Origin: JAFNGF01 sp964567045
Lineage (GTDB): Bacteria > Planctomycetota > Phycisphaerae > Sedimentisphaerales > Anaerobacaceae
Assembly: GCA_964567045.1 (NCBI GenBank)
Contig: CAZMLE010000020.1
Location: forward strand, 1-57,347
DNA: 57,347 nucleotides
Direction: 5' to 3'
Positions 32,808-43,400 of the stretch are shown here, one piece after another. The notes beneath the pieces were generated by a model. It was not told where the DNA came from. It saw only the letters and a program-made list of their open reading frames with translations, and searched no databases. Each line of letters opens with the position of its first letter. Position 1 is the first letter of the stretch. The position numbers were made by a program, and so were the translations under genes.

Positions 32808-34019
32808 TCAGACCTTGGGGTAATCGCCCAGGTATGGGGTTTTTGGCAGGTCGCCGACCAGCGGCATCGCGTATTCGATAAAGGCGCTGGTTACGCCGTT
32901 GCCCTCGGCGTTGATGAATTCGTCTGGCATAGACTTGGTTTTCTCGGCAACGCTGGCAAGCTCGGTGCGGAACAATTCTATGGCGTAGTCTTTTCCGCTG
33001 GCCACGCGTCTTATTGCGACCGACCCGCTATCGGCTTGCATGGCGTACTGAACCGCGTGCCGTCCGCACCACCGTGCTTCACGGGCATCCACTTCCGATT
33101 GTAGGCCGGGGAAACTCCTTTGCAAATACCCAAACGTGTCGGCGCGAATGCGTTTTATTTTGAGCTTTTCTTTTACCTGGGCTGCCAGGAAATCCGCCAG
33201 AGCACCTGTTCCGGAAAGCTGAATATTGCCGTGGGCATCGGTTTCTACACCTTTAGCCAGTTTCTCCGCCCAGGTGAGGCCATCGGTGTCACAGGTTCCT
33301 TCGCTGGCCGTGACCACGCATCGCCCGAGCTTTTTATAAACACGATCTACATCAGCGAGAAATTTATCCAGCGAGACGGGCCTTTCCGGCATATAGACAA
33401 GGTGCGGCCCATCATCATCTCTTTGTTTGCCTAATGCGGTAGCTGCGGTCAAAAAGCCCGCGCGCCTGCCCATAACTACGTCGATTTTCACGCCCGGCAG
33501 AGTCCGGTTGTCCAGGTCATCGCCGACCAGCGCCCAGGCCTCGAACTTCGCAGCGCTTCCATAACCCGGACAATGGTCTGTAACCAATAGGTCGTTATCT
33601 ATGGTTTTGGGGATGTGGAACGCCCGCAGCTCGTAGCCGGCGTCGCCAGCCATTTTGTTAATGATATGGAGAGTATTCGCCGAATCGTTGCCGCCGATGT
33701 AGAAAAAGTATCTTACGTCGCGCTTCTTGAAGGCGTCAAGAATGTTTGCGCAGTATTGCTGATCGGGCTTATCCCTGCTCGAACCGAGAGCCGAGCACGG
33801 CGAAGCGAGCAGAACCTTCAGGTCGGCAGCAGATAGTCTCTTTAGGTCGATGAACTCGTTCTTAACGATTCCGGCTACCGCGTGGATAGTCCCGTAGAGA
33901 TTCTGGATTTCGGGGCGTTTATTTACCTCTTCGATAACGCCGACCAGAGACTGGTTTATCACCGCTGTCGGCCCGCCCGACTGCCCTACTACTGCATTTG
34001 CCTTCGGTGCTTCTGCCAT
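32808..34019 (-). CDS. pfp: 6-phosphofructokinase, probably PPi-dependent
   Basis: 403 aa enzyme of glycolysis phosphorylating fructose 6-phosphate. Motifs: AVVGQSGGPTAVIN, FFYIGGNDSANT (109-116) and HIPKTIDNDL (136-144), GRRAGFLTAA, VDAREARWCGRHAVQYA. D112 and K138 occupy the places that in ATP enzymes are Gly and Gly; this combination marks pyrophosphate-dependent enzymes, which work in both directions. The first Asp of GGDD is Asn here. A GGAGAG site lies about 10 bases before the ATG. Confidence 0.93.
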   Translation of the reverse strand: MAEAPKANAVVGQSGGPTAVINQSLVGVIEEVNKRPEIQNLYGTIHAVAGIVKNEFIDLKRLSAADLKVLLASPCSALGSSRDKPDQQYCANILDAFKKRDVRYFFYIGGNDSANTLHIINKMAGDAGYELRAFHIPKTIDNDLLVTDHCPGYGSAAKFEAWALVGDDLDNRTLPGVKIDVVMGRRAGFLTAATALGKQRDDDGPHLVYMPERPVSLDKFLADVDRVYKKLGRCVVTASEGTCDTDGLTWAEKLAKGVETDAHGNIQLSGTGALADFLAAQVKEKLKIKRIRADTFGYLQRSFPGLQSEVDAREARWCGRHAVQYAMQADSGSVAIRRVASGKDYAIELFRTELASVAEKTKSMPDEFINAEGNGVTSAFIEYAMPLVGDLPKTPYLGDYPKV

Positions 34020-34770
34020 TTCACATACTCTCCATCAGAATCTCTTATGTTACCATCACGGGGAACGAGATTATACCCAGCCAATTCAAAGACACAAGGG
34101 TAATCAGAAGACCTGTCCTGAGCGAAGTCGAAGGATTGGCTTTGTTTGGCTTTGTTTTTGTAAACTCGGCAGGCGACAGTTTTTTCATAATCCTCTGTAG
34201 CAAAGAGATATGCACTCGTTTCGGCTTTTCGGAAATTGGCTTTGTTTTGCATAATACACTCAAAATGGTCGTCGCTTTTTGCTCTGATTAGCCTGCTTTT
34301 GTCATTAACCGCGGAGGTCGCCAAGACTACGCGAATTAGAGAATTAGCGAATTGGCGAATTAGTTAATTGGCCATCCCTTCGACTTCGCTCAGAGCTTGC
34401 CCTGAATGAAATGAAGGGGCAGGCTTTTGCTCCTAATCACCAATCCCTAATTCGCTAATCAACTGCCCACTGTGTGAGTTCGGCTTTCTCGGCTGATTCC
34501 GGTCCTGCTGAGTACGATACCCACCTTCGCGGGCACAAGTTTTCGATTGTCTATCGGCTGTGAACCACGAACTATGAACTACTTATTAGTGTGATTCTAA
34601 CCCATTAGTTAAGGGCATATTATACCCAGAAATCGCTTAGGCGTCAAGCAGAAATCTTCTATTAGACGCGGATTGACACCGATGGACACGGGTTACAGAT
34701 GATCGGTGCGATTTAACCGGATCCTACCCACTGGCTGCCGGTAATATTGCCAACCTCAGGGATGTCCGTA
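34020..34770. repeat. Repeat-rich spacer without genes
   Basis: 750 bases with no supported gene. 34045-34320 translates in several frames to strings such as CKTKPISEKPK and QNKANFRKAE, which I recall as a dispersed non-coding element of planctomycete genomes. 34110-34136 (CTGTCCTGAGCGAAGTCGAA) and 34376-34424 (CCCTTCGACTTCGCTCAGAG) are members of the family inserted in the sigma gene. The second is enclosed by GAATTAGCGAATT-type repeats at 34332-34371 and their inverted copy CTAATTCGCTAATC near 34448-34461. Beyond 34470 nothing recognisable. Confidence 0.55.
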
Positions 34771-36357
34771 CTACAGTTGCTCTCCACATTCCGGGGCGCT
34801 GCACACGACCCAGTTTTCGGCGAGCACCGCAAGATCCAAGAAACCGACGCGGCAGTCGTGGTCCAAATCACCCGATGGATAGGGGTGGGAAATGTCCCCA
34901 CACACTCCGCGTTGGTACTCATAAGCTCCAATATCAACAACGGGAGGTACGCCGCCATTCAGACCTTCGCCATGGCCGGTGTCGGTCACAGAAGGTTCGT
35001 CCAAGAGGCGTATCCGTCTGTCGAGGTCCAGTGCAACCCGTTCCGCCCAGTCTTCGGTTTCGTCACCATCAGTATTACCCACTTCGTAATCGTATGGCAC
35101 GGCTTCGGTGTTTCCGGCATCAATGCAGGGAGAGTCAATCCACAAGCGTAGATCATCATCTTCCGTCCCTTTAACACCATCCAAACCGTACCAGTTATTA
35201 AACTGGGGATTCCTTTCGATGTTCCCGAAGCCCCATGTAATAGATGACGTCGCGTCGTTGTGTATCCCTTCATAGCCACCGGCGAGGCAACAGTAGCTGA
35301 TGTCCAAAACGCTCTGGTTAGAGATCCGCACCTCCGGGCCAAACATGGCGAGGTCACCCCAGAGGATACAGTTAGCCAACTTCGGGCTGCAATACTGCGC
35401 ACATATACCCCCTCCGGAGCCAGCCGAGTTGCTCGCGAAGGTGCAATTTGTTAGCTCAACGTTAACCCATGCCATGGCCAGCCCGCCTCCGTCCCCCTTC
35501 CAATCCCCACCCCCGCATGAATTGCCGCTAAACAGGCAGTTGACAAGTTTCGCTTGACACGGGTACGCACGGCCACCAAGCATCGCCCCCCCGCCAAAAC
35601 TAATTCCTGAGTTTTTGATGAATTTGCAGCCCGCCAGAATCGCCTTGCCTTCCCAGATATCCATCCCGCCACCCGACATGGCTGTGTTCCCTTTGAACAC
35701 GCAGTTCTTGAGCGTCGGATTTCCCTTCTCGATCTGCAAGCCGCCTCCCGCGCCTGCATGATTGCTCATCAGAGTACAGTTGACAAGGGTAGGGCTGCCC
35801 GCGGAGGCATGCAGCCCACCCCCCAAGTCATCCCCGAGTGCCTTCCCGTTGGCATTGCCGGAAATGATGCTCACGCCCTCCAGAATTGCGCTGCCGTCTG
35901 TATTGTTTGCGTCCACGACGTGGAAACTGTTGTCTCCGGAGTTCACGAACCCCGGCTTATCATCTCCCTTCAGATCCCCGCTGAGCGTGGTTCTGTATGT
36001 GAGGAAATCGTGAGCATCCGGATTCGCCTTCCCGAAGCCTGCATATCCGCCCTTTATCGCTACACCATTGACAAGGTGAAAAGACGCCTTCCGGTCGCCG
36101 GGTGCTATGCCAGCCCCTCTGTCGGGCTTGTATGTCCCCTCAGCGACGCGAACCTCCACGGGCACGGCACCTACGCTAGTCTTTCCCCTTGCATCGACTA
36201 ATGCGTCCTGCAAGTACTTGTACGCGTCTGCCCAACTTGTGCCGTTGTTGGCACCGGTAGCGTCGCCATCCACGAACACAATACTCGCTCCCGCCGGCAC
36301 ACAAACAAGATAGAAGCAGATCACAAGCGAGGTCGTGCAAGATACATGCCTACACAT
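34771..36357 (-). CDS. Secreted right-handed beta-helix protein with dockerin-like tail
   Basis: 528 aa. Signal peptide (MCRHVSCTTSLVICFYLVCVPAGAS), then VFVDGDATGANNGTSWADAY, the usual start of Omp/choice-of-anchor-Q beta-helix proteins, then Gly-rich helix turns each with the theme NCxFxxNxAxxGGG. IDSPCIDAGN and VDIGAYEYQRG close the helix, followed by a dockerin-like SGDLDHDCRVGFLDLAVLAENWV. The ATG at 36357 has AAGGAGGTG at five bases; the longer frame to 36435 lacks a ribosome site. Surface or secreted; ligand unknown. Confidence 0.85.
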   Translation of the reverse strand: MCRHVSCTTSLVICFYLVCVPAGASIVFVDGDATGANNGTSWADAYKYLQDALVDARGKTSVGAVPVEVRVAEGTYKPDRGAGIAPGDRKASFHLVNGVAIKGGYAGFGKANPDAHDFLTYRTTLSGDLKGDDKPGFVNSGDNSFHVVDANNTDGSAILEGVSIISGNANGKALGDDLGGGLHASAGSPTLVNCTLMSNHAGAGGGLQIEKGNPTLKNCVFKGNTAMSGGGMDIWEGKAILAGCKFIKNSGISFGGGAMLGGRAYPCQAKLVNCLFSGNSCGGGDWKGDGGGLAMAWVNVELTNCTFASNSAGSGGGICAQYCSPKLANCILWGDLAMFGPEVRISNQSVLDISYCCLAGGYEGIHNDATSSITWGFGNIERNPQFNNWYGLDGVKGTEDDDLRLWIDSPCIDAGNTEAVPYDYEVGNTDGDETEDWAERVALDLDRRIRLLDEPSVTDTGHGEGLNGGVPPVVDIGAYEYQRGVCGDISHPYPSGDLDHDCRVGFLDLAVLAENWVVCSAPECGEQL

Positions 36358-36674
36358 CTGACACCTCCTTTCCGTTGTCAGCAACCTTCCCCCTAAAGTA
36401 TGATTGTATGTACACCCTCCGCGACTGTCAACCAATTTGTCGCCTGAAGCTTGGGGAAAATCCAGAGAATAGGCTCGTGTCCCAGCCTCAATTCTTCAGC
36501 CGAAACAGCAAATCGCCACATTGAAGTCTACGACAAGCTTCTTCATGCTGCCCAGTCTTTCAATTATCGTGGGACACAAGGGAATTTGAAGACACAGCCA
36601 TCGCGTCTTCTGTCCAAGTAGAACCCACCAAACCCAGGATAGCTCTGACCCAATCGGGGCACTTTCATCGTTTC
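36358..36674. other. Intergenic region, no feature seen
   Basis: 317 bases between addA and the beta-helix gene, both on the minus strand. I found no conserved frame, RNA gene or clear terminator. The ribosome site of the beta-helix gene lies at its left edge. Confidence 0.5.
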
Positions 36675-39600
36675 TTAGACCGCGACCGAAGCGCGCGGGC
36701 TTAAGAAATACAGCCATCTGGCAATCGTTTCGCATTTTAGGATCGCTTCAGCCGCCCTGCTGTAAAGTTCCAACTGCCCGCGATACAGTTCGGCCCGCTC
36801 TGGAGCCTGCTTAGGAGTGATTTGGTCGGTTTTGAAATCTATAACAATCAGCCCATTCTTGGCTTGAATTAGCATGTCGATTATGCCTTGAACGACAATC
36901 GTTTCGTCGCTCGTCGCCCGTCTCTCGTCGCCCGAATCAGTAAGCTCACAGGCAGGCAGAGCGAAAGTGAATGGCCATTCACGCCAGACCCGGTTGGCTT
37001 TGTCAAATACCATCCTGCCCAGGTCGCTATCAAAAAATGCCAGTATCGACTTGGTATCGATATGCTCAACGACCGCCTGAGTGATCGCACCGCCGGCTAA
37101 AAGCCGCCCTACCGTCTTATCTATTGTCTCTTTATTGATAGGCCCGGCAAGATCAAGTTGGGCGATTATAAGGTGCGTTGCGGTGCCAATTAGTCCAGCT
37201 TCAGGCTCGGTTATCCCCACTTCGGCAGCCGTAACTGCCTTTGGCTGGCGCTGCAGCACGCCTGAATAATCGAGTTTCATATATTCGTCGCTACGATGCG
37301 TCAATTGTGTTACCGATAGTTTTGCAGGCAATAGTGTCGCATCAGCAAATTGATACCGCCAGGCCAAAGAGTGCTTTACCTGCAAAAGCAATTCTGTTTC
37401 TGCGTGCCCCTGCGGCGGTTTTCTTTGCGGCGAAGTATGCCCCTTGCCTTTGTCCGCACGCAGGCCGAGCACAAAGCGGGAAAGGCGGTCAAGCTCTTTG
37501 CCGTCGTAAACTTTCAAGCCAAATAGATCATCGTCACCAGTCTGGGCAGATAGGTGCGTCTCAAACGCGTTATGCAAAGCCTTCTGGTCGGAAAGTCCGT
37601 ATAGAGTCCAGTCCAGGTGACTATGGCAGCGGCGAAGTCGCCAGTGCGGAATGGGCTGGCCGCCAAAGAAAAAACCGTCGTAAATAATATTCCGGCAGCG
37701 GTCTTGTTTTTGCGAGGCGGTCAAAATAAGGCGGTCCCTCGCCCGTGTTGTCGCAACATAAAGAATACGCATCTCTTCTGCCAGCGATTTTGCCAGTTTC
37801 TGCTCTGCGATAACCTGGTGGGCGAGAGAGCTGAGCTTGCTGTTTGATGTGCGGTCGATAATCTGCAGTCCCAATGTGTCGTCGGCATCTGCAAGAATAT
37901 CCGACTGAATGTCTTTTCGGTTGAATCCGCTTTCAAGTTCGGCTAAGAAGACGACCGGAAATTCAAGCCCCTTACTTTTGTGGACGCTTAAAATCCGAAC
38001 CGCATTACCGGCAGCGGCTTCCGGCTCGGCAGGCGCCCAATCGTGGCCTATTTCTTCGAGCCTTTCGATAAATTCGACAAAACGCTTCAGCGAGGCCATG
38101 CCCGCGCTGCTGGCAAAACCCTCAAATTGAATGGCTCGGTCGTGTAGTTTGAGCAGGTTCGCTCGACGGGCCTGGCCGTTCGGCAGGGCCGAGACAAACG
38201 ACAAGAAGCCGGTCTGGCGATAAATCCGCCATATTAAATCAGCCAGGCTGCCGCGCCGGGCAAGCGTCCGCCAGGCTTCGATCTGGGCGAGTATTTCCTT
38301 CAGCCTTTTGGCAAGTTCTGAATCCTGGCCCGATTTACAGTACTCGAGAACGCACTTGTAGAAGTTTGCGTGCCGCCCTTGCGTCTGGCTACGGGCTTTT
38401 ATCTTCGCCAGATCGGTGTCGCTGATTTTGAAAAATGGGCTTCGCAGCACCGCAGCCAATTCGATGTCACGCTGAGGATTATCAAGAACCTTAAGCAGAG
38501 ATAATATGTCAGTAATCTCAGTTGCCTGGAAATATCCTGCTGTCGCCTGGCAGCTTACCGGCACACCTGCCAACCGCAGCACCTCGACATAATCGTTGGC
38601 CTTTTTGGCAAGCGACCGCATCAATATCACAATGTCACGGTACTGCACGTCCCTGAATTCATCCTGGTCTTTATCATATATTTGAAGCTCGGGTCTAGCC
38701 GTATCCATGCCAACCATTTGCTTTATGCGCTGCGCGATCATCGCAGCCTGTCGCTGCCGGGAGCTTACCACATTCAGACCTTCGTTGTTTTCGGATTCGC
38801 CTGTTTCGCTGCTCTGCGAATCTGTGTCTTTGGCCGTCTCGTCAAGGATATGCAGCTCTACAACACTTTTTTCGCCGCGAACCGGCACGCCTTTGAGCTC
38901 CAGTGCCGGCGTCAATTCAGCCGACCGGTCATAATCAATGCTGGCAAAAGGTGCGGTCATTATGCGCGCGAACACCTTATTGACAAAATCGAGGATTGCC
39001 TTGGTCGAGCGGAAATTGGCGTTAAGGTCTACCCGCAGCCCGTCGGGCGCATTGGCTGGGTCAAGCGAGGCCGACTTGAGGTCGTTTACAAAGATCTCCG
39101 GCTCGGCGCCGCGAAATGCGTAAATACTTTGCTTGACATCGCCCACGACAAAAACGTTCCCTTTGGAACTTAGCATCCTGAGTATTGCCTGCTGAACGGG
39201 GTTGATGTCCTGGTATTCGTCGACAAATATGTACTTGTAGCGGCGCCGCAGCAAAAGAGCCGTCTGCGAAGGTATGAGACTATCTGGCGAGGAATCCCCA
39301 TCGGTCAACAGTTCCAGAGCTTTGTGCTCAAGGTCGGCAAAATCCAGACAGTTAACGGCGCGCTTAGCCTGACTATAGAACTGGTCAAATCTCTCGACAA
39401 GCTCAATGAGGACCCTTGTCTGAAGGCTGACACTGCTGGCGATTTTATCGAGATAATCCGGGTTCAAAAGCGCCAGCTCAAAGAGCTCATCAAAAGACTC
39501 TCTGGCACTTTTGGCGGTCTTTTGGATAATCTCGGCAACTGGTCCCGACAGGCCTCTGGGTTTGTATTCAAACCTGGCTGGTTTCTGATAGTTTCTTATC

Positions 39601-40430
39601 TCTTTGTAAAACTCTTCCCATCGGCCGGATTTTAGAGATTCAAGATAGCCGACAATTGGCTCGACAAATTGCATTTTCCATTTTGCCGTCCAGTCGCCCA
39701 CGCCGTTTTCATTCTCACAAAGCCCGATAGCATACCGAATCTGAGCGAGTATATGCTGCAACCTCTCCGCGATGATTTGTCTTTGCTTTTTGCCAACCTC
39801 GCCCATAAGCGGGTTGCCGGCCTGCGCAAACTGCGCCGCCCTTTCGTACCAGTCTGTGCGTAAGACCACGCCGTCCAGAAAGTCGCTAAGCTCTATTATC
39901 TTTGCCAGGAAACCGTCATTTGTGCGAAGGTCTCGGCGACGAAAAAGCTGCCCAAGTCCCTGGACTAAATGGCTCTGCTGCCAGGCCCAATCAATCGTCT
40001 CTTCCAGCGCCTCGGCTTTTAAGAGCCTGGCTTCGTCGGCGTCAATCACGCTGAATGTCGGGTCCAGGTCGAGCTTGTAGAAATATTCCGTGATGAGGCG
40101 TTTGCAGAACGAATGAATTGTGCTGATGTCGGCGCCATCGAGCAGCACAAGCTGCTGGCGAAGATGAGGTTTGCCGCTCTCCAGAAAAGCGTCTTTCAGA
40201 CGCTGGGCGATTCGGCTGCGCATCTGCTCGGCGGCCATGTCGGTAAAAGTCAAGACCAATATGCTCCAGATATCGGGACATAGGGACTTATCAGACACGA
40301 TTTCGACACACCGCCCCGACAAGACGGCGGTTTTCCCCGTCCCGGCTGAGGCGGTTACCAGAACGTCACTGCCTCGCTGTTTGATCGCACGCAACTGCTG
40401 GTCGGTCCATCTGAGCTTTTTTTCAGCCAT
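36675..40430 (-). CDS. addA: Helicase-nuclease subunit AddA
   Basis: 1251 aa UvrD-like helicase fused to a RecB-type nuclease; partner of AddB in resecting double-strand ends for RecA. Seen: WTDQQLRAIKQRGSDVLVTA with SAGTGKTAVL (Walker A), VLTFTDMAAEQMRSRI, IHSFCKRLI, FVDEYQDINPVQQAIL (DExx box), VGDVKQSIYAFRGAEP, NFRSTKAILDFVNKVF, VRILSVHKSKGLEFPVVFLAEL, VATTRARDRLIL, and C-terminal GLIVIDFKTDQ (nuclease D-x-K). The ATG at 40430 lies inside the last codons of addB (8-base overlap), so translation is coupled. Confidence 0.95.
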   Translation of the reverse strand: MAEKKLRWTDQQLRAIKQRGSDVLVTASAGTGKTAVLSGRCVEIVSDKSLCPDIWSILVLTFTDMAAEQMRSRIAQRLKDAFLESGKPHLRQQLVLLDGADISTIHSFCKRLITEYFYKLDLDPTFSVIDADEARLLKAEALEETIDWAWQQSHLVQGLGQLFRRRDLRTNDGFLAKIIELSDFLDGVVLRTDWYERAAQFAQAGNPLMGEVGKKQRQIIAERLQHILAQIRYAIGLCENENGVGDWTAKWKMQFVEPIVGYLESLKSGRWEEFYKEIRNYQKPARFEYKPRGLSGPVAEIIQKTAKSARESFDELFELALLNPDYLDKIASSVSLQTRVLIELVERFDQFYSQAKRAVNCLDFADLEHKALELLTDGDSSPDSLIPSQTALLLRRRYKYIFVDEYQDINPVQQAILRMLSSKGNVFVVGDVKQSIYAFRGAEPEIFVNDLKSASLDPANAPDGLRVDLNANFRSTKAILDFVNKVFARIMTAPFASIDYDRSAELTPALELKGVPVRGEKSVVELHILDETAKDTDSQSSETGESENNEGLNVVSSRQRQAAMIAQRIKQMVGMDTARPELQIYDKDQDEFRDVQYRDIVILMRSLAKKANDYVEVLRLAGVPVSCQATAGYFQATEITDILSLLKVLDNPQRDIELAAVLRSPFFKISDTDLAKIKARSQTQGRHANFYKCVLEYCKSGQDSELAKRLKEILAQIEAWRTLARRGSLADLIWRIYRQTGFLSFVSALPNGQARRANLLKLHDRAIQFEGFASSAGMASLKRFVEFIERLEEIGHDWAPAEPEAAAGNAVRILSVHKSKGLEFPVVFLAELESGFNRKDIQSDILADADDTLGLQIIDRTSNSKLSSLAHQVIAEQKLAKSLAEEMRILYVATTRARDRLILTASQKQDRCRNIIYDGFFFGGQPIPHWRLRRCHSHLDWTLYGLSDQKALHNAFETHLSAQTGDDDLFGLKVYDGKELDRLSRFVLGLRADKGKGHTSPQRKPPQGHAETELLLQVKHSLAWRYQFADATLLPAKLSVTQLTHRSDEYMKLDYSGVLQRQPKAVTAAEVGITEPEAGLIGTATHLIIAQLDLAGPINKETIDKTVGRLLAGGAITQAVVEHIDTKSILAFFDSDLGRMVFDKANRVWREWPFTFALPACELTDSGDERRATSDETIVVQGIIDMLIQAKNGLIVIDFKTDQITPKQAPERAELYRGQLELYSRAAEAILKCETIARWLYFLSPRASVAV

Positions 40431-43400
40431 CAAGCGTTCCTATCTTGTCAAGAACCTGGAGCTTATTTAACGACGCAAGAAAGTTGTAATCGTTTATCTG
40501 CCAGTCAAATCGGCACAGTGGTTTATACCGACAATAGGTGCAGGGCGACGTCTTATTTAAGTAATACGGATTGACGTCGATCTTGCCCGATAGAATTCCC
40601 TCAGCCAATTGAAGAATCTTTGCCTTAGTAAATTGCAGGAACTTCTCAAAATCACCAGGCTTTAGCGCGCCGCTGTCGGTGTTGCGGCCATATTGTCCAT
40701 TCTCCTTTGACACAAAGAAATTATAGAATCTGCTCCAGCCGGAATCCACCGCACCGTCCAGGTGCCGGAAAAACTCCCCATCAAATATCCCTCTCGCTTT
40801 ACGGTCAAATTTCTCTTTCTTTTTTTCCAGTTCATCAAGAGCAGCCTCCGTTAGTTTCGCTTCAACAGGCATATAAAATGCGCCCGCGACGTCCTTTATT
40901 TTCGAACGGGTCGCATTTCGGACGGCCAGCATATAAATCGGAAGCTGCATATCCAGACCGTGGTAGAACTCTGACCAGTCGAAAGATTCTTCCTTGCGCT
41001 TGTAATCGAAAATAAGTGCGAGTTTCTTGCTGCCAACGTCCGCAATATCAAGCCGGTCGATTTTGCCGTTCAAGAAAAGTAACTGTCCTTTCGCAAGCGT
41101 AAGCTCCCATCGCCCAAGTACTGCACCATCCTCACCGAACGAGACCTCCGACAGACTCGGCCTAAAACTTCCTGCCCGAACCATTTCTGCGATTGCCAGA
41201 ACGCAGTCTTCAAGATATTCACCGGCACAGTGGATGATAAATGCGTTGTGACCGGAGCGGCGGGCAAAGTTCGAGATGAAAGCATCAGTTTGAATAAGCC
41301 CGGCTATTTCGTCCCTTACAAAGGCCAAAAGCTCTTTATCCTGAATCACTGCAAAATTTTTGCCGTCCGCATTCAGTCTCTTGAGTAACGCATCCAAAAC
41401 GCGGTGGTAGAAAAAACCCACATCCAAAGGCTCAAACTTAAACTCTTTTCTTTCCCTCAGTTCCAATATATGCTGAGCAAAATGCTTATACGGGCACTTG
41501 GCAAAATTACTAAGTCTTGTCGCTGATGTCGATATCTGCTGGCCAAAAAACTCCTCCACCACGCCGCCATCCAACTGCGCCAGATTCTGGTAATTTATCG
41601 CGGAAACGACCCTTGCGCCGACATGCGCAAACTGCTGATCTAAACAAACACCATCTAATAACGCATAAAGTTGACCGCCATTGTCCCGTTGCGAGGCAAC
41701 GGCATCTTTGCCGAGCGACCTGCAGAGTAAATCCTCTAACTCTGTCTCGCCTTGAACCTTCCCAATTTCGATCTGCTCGGCTGCAATTGATTCTTCGCCA
41801 AGATTGTCAAACAGCGATTCAACGTCGGCTAAAAATGGCGAGCGAGAAATAGCGCTTGCCTTGTCGTCAAGCACCGGATACGTAACGCAGAGAAACTCCG
41901 AAGGGCGCGTAAGCGCGATGTAGGCCAAATACTGCCGGTCGACAAGCGTCTGCCTGGTCGGCGGCGAAAGCAAAAAATCCACTGACTCGGCGGCGCTGCG
42001 GTCGTCATCGGTCAGAATGCTGTCAAAACTAATAGGAACCGGAAACTGCTTTTGTGTGGCGCCTATCAAAAAGGCGGCTTTTAGATCCGGATGCCGGCTC
42101 CGCTCAATCGAGCCGACAAGAACCTGGTCCAGATTGGGCGGGATGAAAGCCAACGTCAACTGCGAAAAAGCAGAATTGATAATCGCAAGATAGTCCTGGG
42201 GCGACATCGCCTGGCCTGTAAAAACTTCGACAAGCTCATCAAAGATATTTACGAGCTTATTATAGACTTGGCGGTGTTCATCCACCGCTCCATAGTCTTT
42301 TTGTTCGGCAGATTCTTCGATCCAGCAAGCCAGCGTTTTTTTTACATTGAGACAGTCAAGAAAATCAAAAATAGCGCGTGTGAACATTTCAGGGCTTACA
42401 TTACCTGCTGAAGTGTCACCGGAATAAAGCTCTTGCCGCAGCTTGAGCAAAGGCCCAATGGCTTGCCGCCGGATTTGCTGCACCTGCTGCTCGTTGAATT
42501 CTTCGCTATTTTTGCCGGCAAACGGCCACGGCTGCTGGCTTGTCCAGTCACTACCTGCAATGCCAAAGGCGATACAGTAATTCTCTAATAGGTCAACATC
42601 GCATCGTGCGATCGGTACAAGGTCCGTTCTAAGATAGGCAAAGATGTCGCTATTGGAGAAACCGCCGGTCACCACCCTCAGGGCTGAATGAATAAGCTGG
42701 ATAGCGCTGTGCTGACTCAAGGGCTTTGGCTTATCAATAAAAAACGGCACCCCGTAGTCGTCAAAATAAGCCCTTATATAATGTTCGTAGCGGTCGATGT
42801 CCGAGGCTATAACTGCGATGTCACGATATCGATAATTCTTTTCTTTGACCAACTGCTGGATCCGCCTGGCGACAAATTTAACCTCGGCTCTTGGATTTGG
42901 CGCGGACACAATACGGATATTGCCCGCAGCCGGAATTTTGGGCACCTGTAATTTGTGCCCACCATGTTGCCGCCCTTTCACAACCTGGGAATCTGCAAAT
43001 ATATTTGCCTCCAGGTGAGCAAGCTGCGGACACCGAGCAAACCTAATCTGCCTGCTGAGAATTATCGGTTCTCGCAGTTGGAGTTTGGTTTTCTTGACGA
43101 CCTCCAATAACGCGGCATAAGTGCGCTGCGTCGGGCTAAATAATCCATTCCGCTCGCAACTGTCAATACCTTGCCCGGCCAAGTCAACGTCTGAGGCGTC
43201 CAAGCACAAGGCGATTTGTGCCTGGGCGACTACTTTCAATAGCTCGGCAAGCATCGCAAGCTCGCCGGCGGTAAAGCCAGCAAAGCCGTCGACCCATAAC
43301 TTTGCGCCTCTGGCAAAGTTCGCCCGCGGCACCGCCCGGCAGGCGCGGGTTAACTGAATATCGGGGTCAATGAACCTGCCCTCGATGAATTTGAGATACT

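Noticed and set aside
34020..34326. Small proteins of 72-111 codons upstream of the phosphofructokinase gene
   Set aside because: Several frames on both strands are open at once over repeat DNA; no ribosome site or conserved domain.
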